64,000 nt of DNA from Meiothermus cerbereus DSM 11376 (lineage in GTDB: Bacteria > Deinococcota > Deinococci > Deinococcales > Thermaceae), in the NCBI RefSeq assembly GCF_000620065.1, contig NZ_JHVI01000013.1:37319-101318 (forward strand), read 5' to 3'. Position 1 is the first letter of the stretch. Every line of letters begins with the position of its first letter. Below are positions 25,674-34,579 of this stretch, in pieces. Made by a program: the position numbers and the translations under genes. The notes under the pieces were generated by a model, which was given only the letters and a program-made list of their open reading frames with translations, had not been told where the DNA came from and did not search any database.

Positions 25674-27479
25674 GTGCATGACGCGCTGGTGATCTACAAA
25701 GGCAAGCCCGCCCTGGCCCGCGGGGCCGGGGACAAGCTACTGCTCGAGCTGCCCTCGGGCGAGCGCCTCAGGGTGCGCCCTAAGGACGTTCTCCTGCTGC
25801 ACCCCGGGCCTGCCCTTCTGCAGCTCAGCCCACCCCAGGGTGAGGTGGAGACAGCCTGGGCCCTGCTAGAAGGCCAGACCGTAAGCCTGCGGGAGCTGGC
25901 CGAACTGGTCTATGGCCAGTACACCCCCGAGGCAGCGTATGCTGCGTATCAACTGACCCAGAACGACCCGCGCTTTGTGCTGGAAGGAAGTGGGGCTCGA
26001 GCCCGTACCCAGGCTGAGCTAGAGGCCATCTTGAGGGATAAAAGGCACAAAGAAGAGCGTGAACAGGCCTTTTTGCAGGGTGTACAGCGGCTTAGGCAAA
26101 AAGCCCCGGCCCCGGAGGATGCCCCTCTCTTGGCCGAACTCCAGGCCCTGGCTTTGGGCAAGCGCAAGGAAAGCCCCGTGTTGCGGGCCCTGGGACATCC
26201 CGAAACACCGGAGAGCGCCCACCGCCTTCTGCTCGACCTGGGGGTCTTTCGCTACGAGAACCCGCACCCCCAGCGGCTAGGCCTCCGTCTCTTTCCACCC
26301 GAGTTAGCTATACCCCCTTTGCCGCCGGAGCAACGAACCGACCTCACCGCGCAGCTTGCTTACGCGATTGATGACCCCGGAAGCCAGGACCCAGACGACG
26401 CCATTTTCGTTGAGCCGGTTGCCTCAGGCTACCGTCTTTTGGTTCATGTGGCCGACGTGGCCGCCCTGGTAACCCCAGGTAGCCCGCTGGACCAGGAGGC
26501 CATGCGCCGAGGGGCCAACCTTTACCTGCCCGAAGGAACCATCCCCATGCTGCCTTTCGCCCTCACAGAGGCTTTAGGGCTGGGGCTAAAGGAGGTCTCC
26601 CCCGCCCTAACCTTCGAGTTGTGGCTCTCGAAGGAAGGCGAACTTTTGCAGCAAAGCGTCTACCCAAGCCTGGTGCGGGTGCAACGGATCACCTACCAGG
26701 AAGCCCTCGAGGTAGCAGCGCTCCAGGCGCTACAGGCCGTCGCCGAGGTCTTGCAGGCCCGCCGGGTCGCGCAAGGCGCTCTGGACATCGCCCTGCCCGA
26801 AGTCAAGATACGGGTCGAGGGAGAAGCCGTCCATATCCTGCCCCTTCCCCCGTACCCGAGCCGGGTCTGGGTGCGCGAGGCCATGCTGCTGGCCGGCTAT
26901 GCCGCGGCCCAGCTAGCCCTGCAAGCAGACCTTCCTTTTCCCTTTGCTACCCAGGAAGCCCCCAGTTTCCAGGTGGAGGCATCCGGCCTGGCTGGCATGT
27001 GGGCCCAGCGCAAGGGCCTCAAGCGCACGCAGCTCAAGTCCACCCCTGCGCCCCACCACGGTCTGGGCCTGCCCTTCTACGCCCAGGTGACCAGTCCACT
27101 GCGGCGCTACCTCGACCTGGTGGCCCATCAGCAGCTCAGAGCCTGGCTGCGCGGGCAAAAACCCTTATCCCAGGCCGAGTTGCTCGAGCGGGTCGGCGCG
27201 GCCGAGGCCATGGCCGATTTGGTGCGGGAAGCCGAGCGAAAAAGCCGGGATCACTGGATCCTGGTGCACCTTCTGCAAAAAGGCTATGAAGGTTCCGGAA
27301 CCCTGGTAGAGCGGCGCGGCCTGCAGGGCCTCTTCTTTATGAATGAGCTAGGGCTGGTTACGCAGGTAGCCCTCGAGCAAAACCTGCCGCTTAATACCGT
27401 GGCCCAGCTCCGCTTTCGGGGCGCAGAGCTACCCCGCCTGGAACACCACTTCAGCCTGCTCACCACCGAAGTGGGGTAA
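25674..27479 (+). CDS. RNase II/R family exoribonuclease (RNB domain; Deinococcus RNase II type)
   Basis: The GTG at 25674 has TATTCT six bases upstream, a leaderless-type start, and gives 601 residues. An N-terminal domain (LRVRPKDVLLLHPGPALLQ, then a winged-helix-like VSLRELAELVYGQYTPEAAY) precedes the RNB catalytic core, whose Asp cluster is in AIDDPGSQDPDDAIFVE. LPEGTIPMLPFALTE and LPFYAQVTSPLRRYLDLVAH follow. It degrades single-stranded RNA 3'-5'. The N-terminal winged helix recalls D. radiodurans RNase II (DR0020) rather than E. coli RNase II. Confidence 0.9.
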   Translation: MHDALVIYKGKPALARGAGDKLLLELPSGERLRVRPKDVLLLHPGPALLQLSPPQGEVETAWALLEGQTVSLRELAELVYGQYTPEAAYAAYQLTQNDPRFVLEGSGARARTQAELEAILRDKRHKEEREQAFLQGVQRLRQKAPAPEDAPLLAELQALALGKRKESPVLRALGHPETPESAHRLLLDLGVFRYENPHPQRLGLRLFPPELAIPPLPPEQRTDLTAQLAYAIDDPGSQDPDDAIFVEPVASGYRLLVHVADVAALVTPGSPLDQEAMRRGANLYLPEGTIPMLPFALTEALGLGLKEVSPALTFELWLSKEGELLQQSVYPSLVRVQRITYQEALEVAALQALQAVAEVLQARRVAQGALDIALPEVKIRVEGEAVHILPLPPYPSRVWVREAMLLAGYAAAQLALQADLPFPFATQEAPSFQVEASGLAGMWAQRKGLKRTQLKSTPAPHHGLGLPFYAQVTSPLRRYLDLVAHQQLRAWLRGQKPLSQAELLERVGAAEAMADLVREAERKSRDHWILVHLLQKGYEGSGTLVERRGLQGLFFMNELGLVTQVALEQNLPLNTVAQLRFRGAELPRLEHHFSLLTTEVG

Positions 27480-27500
27480 GGACGCATCGTGTACAAAACC

Positions 27501-28637
27501 TTACCCCTCCCGGTAAAAGCGGCTGTTCAGGTAGTAGTCGGTGTACAGGATTTTTACAAAGGCTGCCAGCGGCACCGACAGCAAAGCACCCCCCAGCCCA
27601 AATAGCGAGGCCGCTATCAGCACCACGGAAATGCCCGTGACCGGGTGCAGGCTGGTGGTGCGGCCCATGATGATGGGCCAGACGAAGCCCTGAATCTGGT
27701 TGCACAGCCACAAGGTAAAAGCCACCACCGCAAAAGCCAGCCAGCCCAGCGGTAAAGCCAGCACCAGCGCCGGTATGGCCGAGATAATCACCCCCAGCAC
27801 CGGCACAAAGCTAAAGATGAAGGCCAAAAAGCCCAGCGACATGGCCTGGGTAAGAACCTCGAGGCCAAACCCCTGGAACACCCCAAAGGCTATATACATG
27901 GCCAGGGTGATGAGTGCTCCGTTGAACAGCGCCCCCAGAATGGTGCCACGCACATAACCCCCAAAGGCCATATCGGCTTTTTGGGCCAGCTCGAGGGTGC
28001 GCGGCTGGTAAGGCGCGGGAATGGCCCGCAGCAAAGCCGCCCCAATGCGGGGGAGGTCGTAGAGCAGGTAAATCGAGATGGTAATGACCGTCAGAAGCTG
28101 AAAAGCCCCCCCCAAAAGCCCGGTGAAGAAGCCCAGTAGGTTGCCCCCCTGGGCCAGCACCCCCTGGAGGGCCTGTAGCAAGGTCTGGGTGAAGGCCTGG
28201 AGCAGGGTTTGCAGGTTGAGGGCAGCCTGATCGAGGGCCTCGAGCAAAACCGGCGGCAGCTCGACGCGGCCTATCTGTTCGGGCAGGCCTTGTACCCAGC
28301 CAATCAGAGGCCACAACAACGCCGGTAAACCCGCGGCAAAACGGGCCAGTTGACCCACCATGCCCGCCAGCAGCACCGTAGCCAGACCCATAAAGAACAA
28401 CATGCCCACAAAAACGACCACCACGCCCAAAGCTCGGGTGAGGCGGCGCACCTCGAACCAGCGCACCACCGGGCCGACCACATACGAAAACACAAAAGCC
28501 ACCAGCACGATATTCACAGCGGTACGCGCCCCGTTCATCACCCAGCTCAGCAGCAAAAATGCTAGGCCCGCCAGGCCCACGTACACCACCACCCGCACCC
28601 AGGGGTTCTGCCAGGCCCAGCTCAAAGTTGCGCCCAT
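27501..28637 (-). CDS. AI-2E/PerM family membrane protein (copy 2)
   Basis: The 378-residue protein has about eight hydrophobic helices with the family layout: an N-terminal pair (VVVYVGLAGLAFLLLSWVM), a long periplasmic/amphipathic middle (LEALDQAALNLQTLLQAF) and the C-terminal PVLGVIISAIPALVLAL, PIIMGRTTSLHPVTGISVVL. It is a paralogue of the adjacent gene, six bases upstream; both end in the same FYREG. Members are tentatively linked to autoinducer-2 export or Na+/H+ antiport. The transported substrate is unknown. Confidence 0.88.
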   Translation of the reverse strand: MGATLSWAWQNPWVRVVVYVGLAGLAFLLLSWVMNGARTAVNIVLVAFVFSYVVGPVVRWFEVRRLTRALGVVVVFVGMLFFMGLATVLLAGMVGQLARFAAGLPALLWPLIGWVQGLPEQIGRVELPPVLLEALDQAALNLQTLLQAFTQTLLQALQGVLAQGGNLLGFFTGLLGGAFQLLTVITISIYLLYDLPRIGAALLRAIPAPYQPRTLELAQKADMAFGGYVRGTILGALFNGALITLAMYIAFGVFQGFGLEVLTQAMSLGFLAFIFSFVPVLGVIISAIPALVLALPLGWLAFAVVAFTLWLCNQIQGFVWPIIMGRTTSLHPVTGISVVLIAASLFGLGGALLSVPLAAFVKILYTDYYLNSRFYREG

Positions 28638-28643
28638 ACTCCC

Positions 28644-29753
28644 TCAGCCCTCGCGGTAAAAGTGGCTTTTCAGGTAAAACTCGGCATAAATGACCTTGAA
28701 GAAGGCCAGCAGCGGAACCGCCACCAGTGCGCCCACCAGCCCGTAGAGACTCGAGCCCACCAGAATTGCGCCAATCACGCTAACGGGATGCAGGCTGGTT
28801 GCCTGCCCCAGAATACGGGGGCTCAGGAAGTGGGCCTCCACCTGGTTCACAACTACCACCACCCCCAGCGCGGCTATGACTTGCGGCCAGCCTACCGTCA
28901 GTGCCAAAAGCAGCGCAGGCATCGTGGAAATAATCACCCCCGCAAAAGGGATGATATTGAACAGTCCCGCCAGCAGTCCCAGCGAACCAGCCAGCGGCAC
29001 CCCGAAGACCCAGAGCCCCAGTCCCACCAGCAAGCCCACCCAAAAAGCCACCTGGATTTGCCCGCGAATATAACCCCCCACAGCACGATCCAGTTTGGCT
29101 GCCATATCCGCCGCAAAAGGCTGGTAGGGCAACGGAATGGCCTGGAAGAGGGTCTTGGAGATTTGGGGTAGGTCGTAGAGCAGATAAATCGAGATGATGA
29201 GCGCAGCAAAAAACTGGAGCACTCCCCCCGCCACCGACGCCAGGAACCCCACCAGGTTGCCCCCCTGGGCCAGCAGGGCCCGCAGCCCCTGCAAAAGGGT
29301 CTGGGTAAAGCCCTCGAGCAGGGTTTGCAGGCTCTGGGCTGCCTGGGCGAAGGCCCCTTCCAAAGCGGGGGGAATCTCAATCTGACCCACGCGCGAAGGG
29401 ATATTTTCTATCCAGGCCAGCAGGGGCGTGAGCAGGCGGGGAAGTTCTGTAGCAAAGCGGGCCAGCACGTTCACCATGTCGGCGATCAAAAACGAGGCCA
29501 GCCCCAAAAACAATCCCAGCCCCAGGTAGACCAAAAGCACCCCCACAAAGCGGGGCACCCTGCGCTTTTCCAAGGCCCGCACAATGGGCGAGGTCAGGTA
29601 GGCAAAAATAAAGGCCAGAAAGAGCGTGACCAGAGCCGCTCTGGCCCCGCCAAACACCGCCCCCAGTAGCTGAAGGAGCAGGTAGACCAGAATCAGATAA
29701 ACCGCAATCCGAATCCACAGCAGCTTCCAGACTTCGGCAAGGTCGCGGCGCAT
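28644..29753 (-). CDS. AI-2E/PerM family membrane protein (copy 1)
   Basis: The 369-residue protein shares layout and many motifs with the downstream paralogue: AFIFAYLTSPIVRALEKRRV, PFAGVIISTMPALLLALTVG, RILGQATSLHPVSVIGAILV, ending SHFYREG. The two genes form a tandem duplication in one operon, suggesting a hetero-oligomer or divergence of substrate. It is preceded on the same strand by the LytM-like gene 22 bases upstream. Confidence 0.88.
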   Translation of the reverse strand: MRRDLAEVWKLLWIRIAVYLILVYLLLQLLGAVFGGARAALVTLFLAFIFAYLTSPIVRALEKRRVPRFVGVLLVYLGLGLFLGLASFLIADMVNVLARFATELPRLLTPLLAWIENIPSRVGQIEIPPALEGAFAQAAQSLQTLLEGFTQTLLQGLRALLAQGGNLVGFLASVAGGVLQFFAALIISIYLLYDLPQISKTLFQAIPLPYQPFAADMAAKLDRAVGGYIRGQIQVAFWVGLLVGLGLWVFGVPLAGSLGLLAGLFNIIPFAGVIISTMPALLLALTVGWPQVIAALGVVVVVNQVEAHFLSPRILGQATSLHPVSVIGAILVGSSLYGLVGALVAVPLLAFFKVIYAEFYLKSHFYREG

Positions 29754-29775
29754 GGGGATTACAATACCGTACCCT

Positions 29776-30489
29776 CTAGGGGAGACCGAACTCGAGCTTG
29801 GCCTTGGCCCGCACCATCTCGGGCCTCAGACCCTGACCAAAATACCTGTCTTTGTCGGGCTCGCCATCCCACAACTCGAAGAGCAGCCGTGCCCCCTCGC
29901 CCCGACCCCGCAGGGCGGCCTCGGTGCCGCTGTTGCCCACCCGGCCAATCCACTGCCCTTTGTGAACCTTGCTGCCCACCTTAAGGCCAGGGGCAATCTC
30001 GGAAAGGTGGGCATATACGGTGGTAAAGCCCCCTGGGTGGCGAATCCAGACCTCTCGCCCGCGCAGCCGATCCATTTGCTCGGGGCTGGCCCCATTGGCA
30101 ACCGCCCGAATCAGGGCCTCGAAGTCGGCGCGGGTCATCTCTTTGTAAGTGGTCTCGGCCTTAATCACCTCGCCCCCCGCCGCCGCCACCACCCCCATGC
30201 CAAAGCGCACCGGCACACAAGCATCACCATCGATAAACACAAAACCGGGGTTGGTGCCTTTGCGGTATTCGCGGGGGGCACCGGGCAGGTTGCTGTCGGT
30301 TTTGGGAAGGCAGGCGCCCGGCAGGGGCAGCATAAAGCCCTCGGGACCTTTTTGCAGCTCTTGCTTTAGTCGGACAATTTCCGCCTGCAAACCCGCCATC
30401 TGCCGGCGCGCACTGGATAGTTGGGCGCTCTGCCACAAGGCTATAAGCGTAACCAGAGCGAGCACAACCCAGCCGGGTTTGATCGGCAT
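29776..30489 (-). CDS. Degenerate LytM/M23-like protein with membrane anchor and coiled coil
   Basis: The 237-residue protein has an N-terminal transmembrane segment (GWVVLALVTLIALWQ), a short coiled coil (SSARRQMAGLQAEIVRLKQE) and a C-terminal M23-like fold. Only part of the zinc site survives. The motif 1 position reads TNPGFVFID instead of HxxxD, VYAHLS keeps one His, and the final HLHFE position is RLLFEL. It should therefore not be a zinc endopeptidase; EnvC-type degenerate LytM proteins activate cell-wall amidases instead, which is the inferred role. The assignment depends on fold recognition by motif order. Confidence 0.7.
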   Translation of the reverse strand: MPIKPGWVVLALVTLIALWQSAQLSSARRQMAGLQAEIVRLKQELQKGPEGFMLPLPGACLPKTDSNLPGAPREYRKGTNPGFVFIDGDACVPVRFGMGVVAAAGGEVIKAETTYKEMTRADFEALIRAVANGASPEQMDRLRGREVWIRHPGGFTTVYAHLSEIAPGLKVGSKVHKGQWIGRVGNSGTEAALRGRGEGARLLFELWDGEPDKDRYFGQGLRPEMVRAKAKLEFGLP

Positions 30490-30502
30490 GGGTTTATTCT
30501 AT

Positions 30503-30537
30503 GCCAAAAATAAAGAGACGCGGCAAGCCACGTCTCT
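30503..30537 (-). terminator. Rho-independent terminator of rpmB
   Basis: On the minus strand a 10-bp stem with one mismatch (30514-30537, arms AGAGACGTGG and CCGCGTCTCT) is followed by TTTATTTTTGG. It lies 19-53 nt after the L28 stop. Confidence 0.8.
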
Positions 30538-30555
30538 AAGTATGGTCTTGCTTTT

Positions 30556-30852
30556 TTAAAGCAGGCTCAGAAGGCGGGCTTTGATCTGCTTGGCGCTGAG
30601 GCCCTCGAGCTTCATACCTTTGGAGCGCTCAACCAGCTCGTAGACCTTGTGGGCATGACTGTTGGCCACCCGGAAGGTGATGTTGTGGCCAGCCACCGTT
30701 ACGGTCACTTTGCGCAGGTTGGGCTCTTGCCAGTGCTTGGTGTAGCCGGTAATCTTCTTACCTACCCCACCTTCCCGTTTGGCCTTACCACGGGTGATGA
30801 TGCTGTAGGCCACCGTGGGGCGCTTGCCGCTAATTTCGCAGATCTTCGACAT
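30556..30852 (-). CDS. rpmB: 50S ribosomal protein L28
   Basis: The 98-residue basic protein begins MSKICEISGKRPTVAYSI and continues GGVGKKITGYTKHWQEPNL, ITFRVANSHAHKVYELVERS, with the Thermus-type length and C-terminal extension. The ATG at 30852 is fixed by AGGAG nine bases upstream. It is a large-subunit protein and monocistronic, ending in its own terminator. Cysteine is reduced to one, so it is the zinc-free form. The leader contains a palindrome (30876-30892). Confidence 0.96.
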   Translation of the reverse strand: MSKICEISGKRPTVAYSIITRGKAKREGGVGKKITGYTKHWQEPNLRKVTVTVAGHNITFRVANSHAHKVYELVERSKGMKLEGLSAKQIKARLLSLL

Positions 30853-30875
30853 CGCAGGACTCCTAACTGCCAACA

Positions 30876-30892
30876 CAAGGGGTAACCCCTTG
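30876..30892. repeat. Palindrome in the rpmB leader
   Basis: CAAGGGG and CCCCTTG flank a TAA centre (30876-30892), giving a short perfect hairpin 24 nt upstream of the L28 start. It could be a translational or transcriptional control element, or simply structure; no evidence separates these. Confidence 0.45.
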
Positions 30893-30955
30893 CTTCAGGG
30901 CAACAGTAGCGAGTATAGCATACCCTCACGGGGCCGTGCTAGACTTCCCAGCGGT

Positions 30956-31444
30956 ATGAACATCGCCACCTGGCTGGTTCCCGTCCTACTGGTCGCCGAT
31001 CAGGCCATCAAACTTATGGTGTTGTGGGCGGTAGGCCCCCGCATTTTTGACGAAGGGGTGGGCGCCATTTTTCTGACCAATCTGTTCTGGATCGTGGACG
31101 CGACCTTCATCAAAAACACCGGCGCAGCCTTTGGAATTTTCCAGGGCGGTGCCCGCATTCTGGTCTGGGTGAGCCTGGTGGTGGGCATCGGGATTCTGCT
31201 CTATCTGAGCACGAACCACCGAAGGGTCTCGCTTCTGAGCCAGATGGCTTTTTCGCTAATTGCCGCAGGTGCCCTCGGCAACGCAATAGACCGTCTGGGC
31301 CACGGCTGGGTGGTGGACTATGTGGACATCAACCGCACAGGCATCTTTATCCTGGACAGCTTTCCCATCTGGAACCTGGCCGATGCTTGCGTGGTGGTTG
31401 GGGTTTTCATGCTGTTGCTGCCCCAGCGCAAGCGGCGCTACTGA
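30956..31444 (+). CDS. lspA: Lipoprotein signal peptidase (signal peptidase II)
   Basis: The 162-residue protein has four transmembrane helices and the two catalytic aspartate motifs: NTGAAFGIF, then GALGNAIDRLGHGWVVDYVD and FPIWNLADACVVVG. It cleaves signal peptides of diacylglyceryl-modified prolipoproteins, several of which are encoded in this window. The ATG at 30956 is preferred over a longer frame; TAGACT at 30940-30945 lies ten bases upstream. Divergent from rpmB. Confidence 0.95.
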   Translation: MNIATWLVPVLLVADQAIKLMVLWAVGPRIFDEGVGAIFLTNLFWIVDATFIKNTGAAFGIFQGGARILVWVSLVVGIGILLYLSTNHRRVSLLSQMAFSLIAAGALGNAIDRLGHGWVVDYVDINRTGIFILDSFPIWNLADACVVVGVFMLLLPQRKRRY

Positions 31445-31504
31445 GCCTGGTACTCAGGCACAGCAGAGCAAGCTGGCAACAGGCCGCAAAAGCCTCGATT
31501 GGTT

Positions 31505-31606
31505 CTTTTTCTGGGGCCCCCGCCTGAAAGCGCGGGCAGCAGCCTGAAAAACGATGGTGCTCCAACCCGCCCCTAACGGAACGATTCGGGTGGGGTTCAC
31601 ACATCA
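31505..31606. repeat. Convergent-gene intergenic element, copy A
   Basis: One end reads TGGGGCCCCCGCCTGAAAGC (near 31512) and the other GGGTTCACACATCAGG, whose TCA is the ftsH stop codon. The same two ends, in the same order and similar spacing, recur at 42328-42427. Both copies fill gaps between convergent genes, so a shared 3'-end processing or termination element is possible. Confidence 0.5.
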
Positions 31607-33469
31607 GGCCTCGGGATTAAAAGCCACGGTAGCTGCTTCTGGCTGCTTGCTTTGGGCAATAATTTCCCGCACCCGCTCGCCTTGCACAATCTCTGTTTCC
31701 AGGAGTTCTGCGGCCAGCTGGTGCATGGCCCTGGCATTGTTGGACAGCACTTGTTTAGCGCGTTCGTAAGCCCGATCCAGAATAGCCCTGATGTCCGCAT
31801 CAATAAGGCGGCTGGTCTCCTCGGAGTGGTCTTGCTTCTTGGCAATTTCCTCGCCCAGGAAGATGGGGCCGGTGTTGGATCCCCAGGCCACGTTTTTGAA
31901 GTGGTCACCCATGCCCCAGTCAAGCACCATCTGCTTGGCCAGACTGGTAGCCTGCTTGAAATCGTTGGCCGCTCCAGTGGTGATGGTGCCCACAAACAGC
32001 TCTTCGGCGGCCCGGCCCGCTAAGGTCATGGCCAGGGTGTCCTCGAGGTGCTCCTTGCTCATCAGGATACGCTCCTCGGGCTTGCTCCAGCGCACCCCGA
32101 GGGCCATTCCCCTGGGCACAATCGAAACCTTCTCGGTCTTGTCGGCATAAGGCAGCTCTTCGCCCGCAATAGCGTGACCGGCCTCGTGGTAGGCCACAGC
32201 CCGCTTTTCCTGCTCACTCAGCTTGAGGGTGCCGCGCTCGAGGCCCAGCATAATTTTGTCGAGTGCGGTCTGGAAGTGCACGTTGGCAATCTCGGTGGCA
32301 TTTTCGCGGGCAGCCTGAAGGGCGGCCTCGTTAACCAGGTTTTTCAGATCGGCACCGCTGAACTGGGGGGTCAGACGGGCCAGGTTCTCTACATTGACAT
32401 CAGGGGCAAACTTTTTACCCCGCATATGAACCTGCAGGATTTCCTTGCGCTCTTCCAGGGTAGGCAGCCCAATCACCACCTGGCGATCAAAGCGCCCTGG
32501 ACGCAAAAGAGCTGGGTCGAGGATGTCCGGGCGGTTGGTTGCAGCCAGCACAATTACGCTGGTATCCTTCTCGAAACCATCCATCTCGGAAAGAATTTGG
32601 TTGAGGGTCTGCTCGCGTTCGTCGTGGCCCCCCCCAATACCGGCCCCACGCTTGCGGCCAATGGAGTCCAGCTCATCAATGAAAATGATGGCTGGCGCAT
32701 TGCGGCGGGCTTCCTCAAACAGGGTACGCACCCGGCTGGCCCCCACCCCCACAAACATCTCCATAAACTCCGAGGCCGAAACCGAGAAAAACGGCACCCC
32801 AGCCTCGCCCGCTACCGCACGGGTTAGGAGGGTTTTACCCGTGCCGGGCGGTCCCACCAGCAGCACACCCTTGGGGATCTCGGCCCCAATGGCAATGTAT
32901 TTTTGCGGGTTTTTGAGGAAGTCCACCACTTCCATCAGCTCTCGCTTAGCTTCACTGTGGCCCGCCACATCTTTGAAGGTGGTATTAACCCGCCGCTCTT
33001 TGCCGTACTGACGGGCCCGGCTCTGGCCAAACTGCATAACCTGTCCGGCCCCGCCCTGCGAACGCATAAAAAAGTACCACCAGAACGCGATAAGTATCGC
33101 TATGGGCCCCACGGTATATAGAAGCTGGGGCCAGATGCTAGGCAGGCGATTTTCGATGATTACGCCATTCTGACGGAGAAGGTTGGTGAACTGGGGATCG
33201 CTGTAGCCCGCCGGAAGGGCAATAACAGTAAAGCGGTCGGTGGTTTCAGTGGTGTTGCCAGCCTTGATGCGCTCAGGTGCCTTAAAAAAACCGTTGATGC
33301 GACCTTCCTGCAAAATGACCCGGGCTACCTTGCCCTGCTCGACATAGCTGATGAAATCGCTATAGGGAATGCTAATGCGGGCATTGTTGCTGCCACTAAA
33401 CAAGGTAAAGAGCCAGTAAGCCAGAATGGCGACCAAAGCCAAGCTCCAGGGGTTGATGCGATTAGACAA
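31604..33469 (-). CDS. ftsH: ATP-dependent zinc metalloprotease FtsH
   Basis: The 621-residue membrane protease has a transmembrane helix at residues ~9-25, a second at ~110-125, the AAA core [16 protein letters not shown] (Walker A) and [15 protein letters not shown] (Walker B), and the zinc motif HEAGH. It degrades misfolded membrane and regulatory proteins. The start codon is TTG at 33469: no ATG is near and GGAGG sits seven bases upstream. A TATAAT box precedes it in the 311-bp gap to 33781. The C-terminus ([10 protein letters not shown]) is complete. Confidence 0.95.
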   Translation of the reverse strand: MSNRINPWSLALVAILAYWLFTLFSGSNNARISIPYSDFISYVEQGKVARVILQEGRINGFFKAPERIKAGNTTETTDRFTVIALPAGYSDPQFTNLLRQNGVIIENRLPSIWPQLLYTVGPIAILIAFWWYFFMRSQGGAGQVMQFGQSRARQYGKERRVNTTFKDVAGHSEAKRELMEVVDFLKNPQKYIAIGAEIPKGVLLVGPPGTGKTLLTRAVAGEAGVPFFSVSASEFMEMFVGVGASRVRTLFEEARRNAPAIIFIDELDSIGRKRGAGIGGGHDEREQTLNQILSEMDGFEKDTSVIVLAATNRPDILDPALLRPGRFDRQVVIGLPTLEERKEILQVHMRGKKFAPDVNVENLARLTPQFSGADLKNLVNEAALQAARENATEIANVHFQTALDKIMLGLERGTLKLSEQEKRAVAYHEAGHAIAGEELPYADKTEKVSIVPRGMALGVRWSKPEERILMSKEHLEDTLAMTLAGRAAEELFVGTITTGAANDFKQATSLAKQMVLDWGMGDHFKNVAWGSNTGPIFLGEEIAKKQDHSEETSRLIDADIRAILDRAYERAKQVLSNNARAMHQLAAELLETEIVQGERVREIIAQSKQPEAATVAFNPEA

Positions 33470-33780
33470 ACCAAAACCTCCATTGGGCGCCTGCGGTGCA
33501 GGCCGTGCACATTCTGCCGATTATATAACGGCAGGCAAGTGCACTAAAACTGTAAATCATGGTACTCAATCCTGGAATGAGGAATGAGTCCCAGGGCCTA
33601 AATACCAGAATTTGGCCGGTTGGCTGCTGGGTGTCGAAACCGCCAGGGCCAACTGGACGATCCCCTTCGGGACAGACGGCCAGGGCCGCTGTTCACCTGT
33701 GGCGAACCCTTTGGGATAGAACCCGGCCCATGCTTGGGTTGCCCAGGTAGAGGTGCTGATGCAAGGTTTGGCCCATTGGC
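33470..33780. other. Non-coding gap upstream of ftsH
   Basis: Next to ftsH lies a TATAAT -10 box (minus strand) with only a weak -35. Further on, TTGGCC and GGCCAA arms flank a 29-nt loop (about 33612-33652). No gene with convincing codon use or start signals was found on either strand. Confidence 0.5.
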
Positions 33781-34011
33781 TCACGCCTGAATGCGCACAG
33801 GTGGCGTAGCGGGCACCGGCTCGCTTCTGGCCCCCTGCTGGAGCCCAATCAGGAAGCCCATCTTGATGAGTGCGATAACCTGCTCGGTTTGACCCGTCCG
33901 CACCAACTCCTCCACGTACTCGGCCAATCCGGGCGGGAAAGGCATCTGCCGAAGGGCTTCGCGGTTGGCTTCCACCATTTGTTGAATCCACTCTACCGGT
34001 GTCATATCCAC
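33781..34011 (-). CDS. Small conserved-looking hypothetical protein
   Basis: The 76-residue product begins with GTG at 34011 (VDMTPVEWIQQMVEANREAL); TATATT five bases upstream matches the leaderless starts of this genome. It is mostly helical (YVEELVRTGQTEQVIALIKM) with a Pro/Ala-rich tail. Not recognised. Composition and start signal argue for a real gene; it lies between ftsH and mgsA on the same strand. Confidence 0.55.
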   Translation of the reverse strand: MDMTPVEWIQQMVEANREALRQMPFPPGLAEYVEELVRTGQTEQVIALIKMGFLIGLQQGARSEPVPATPPVRIQA

Positions 34012-34121
34012 TTGCTAATATAGCACTCAACTTTTCTAACATTCGGTTTTCTGACACCATCTGACTCCATCTAGGGCACCTCGCCCTGCAAAGCCGGAAG
34101 CACGCGAGGTTCGAGGTGGGC

Positions 34122-34523
34122 CTAGCGGTCTGCTTGTCGCTCGTTGGCCGACAGCTCACTTTGCAGCCAGGCCAGCACGGCCTCGGCAGCCGTTAGGTTG
34201 GTGGCAAGAGGTACGTTGTGAACATCGCAAACCCGCATCAGGGCTTGCACGTCAGGCTCGTGTGGCTGGGCCTGCAGCGGGTCGCGCAGGAAAATAACGG
34301 CCAGTATTTTATCCTCGGCAACCATGGCCCCGATCTGCTGATCGCCGCCCAGAGGCCCCGAAAGCATACGGGTTACTTCCAGGCTGGCCTTTTCCTGCAG
34401 TAGCCGCCCGGTGGTACCAGTGGCTACCAGGGGAAAACGCGCAAGCAGGGTTTTGTGGTCTTTGGCAAACGAGACCATATCGGTTTTCTTGCCATCGTGG
34501 GCAATAAGGGCCAGTGCTTTCAT
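34122..34523 (-). CDS. mgsA: Methylglyoxal synthase
   Basis: The 133-residue protein starts [19 protein letters not shown] and carries [10 protein letters not shown], the catalytic-loop [15 protein letters not shown] and [20 protein letters not shown], the MgsA pattern. It converts DHAP to methylglyoxal and phosphate, bypassing lower glycolysis when phosphate is scarce. The start at 34523 is preferred since TAATAT lies seven bases upstream. Interesting beside PPK2 and the pst operon, all responding to phosphate, though they are not clustered. Confidence 0.95.
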   Translation of the reverse strand: MKALALIAHDGKKTDMVSFAKDHKTLLARFPLVATGTTGRLLQEKASLEVTRMLSGPLGGDQQIGAMVAEDKILAVIFLRDPLQAQPHEPDVQALMRVCDVHNVPLATNLTAAEAVLAWLQSELSANERQADR

Positions 34524-34579
34524 CGGTTCTATATTACGGCCGACCTGGGGGCCGCTGCGCTGGCTGCAAAAAAAGTCTG

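Noticed and set aside
33566..34159. Minus-strand frame of 197 codons overlapping the small protein and mgsA end
   Set aside because: No start signal, Pro/Arg/Ser-rich shadow composition, and it conflicts with the better supported 33781-34011 gene.
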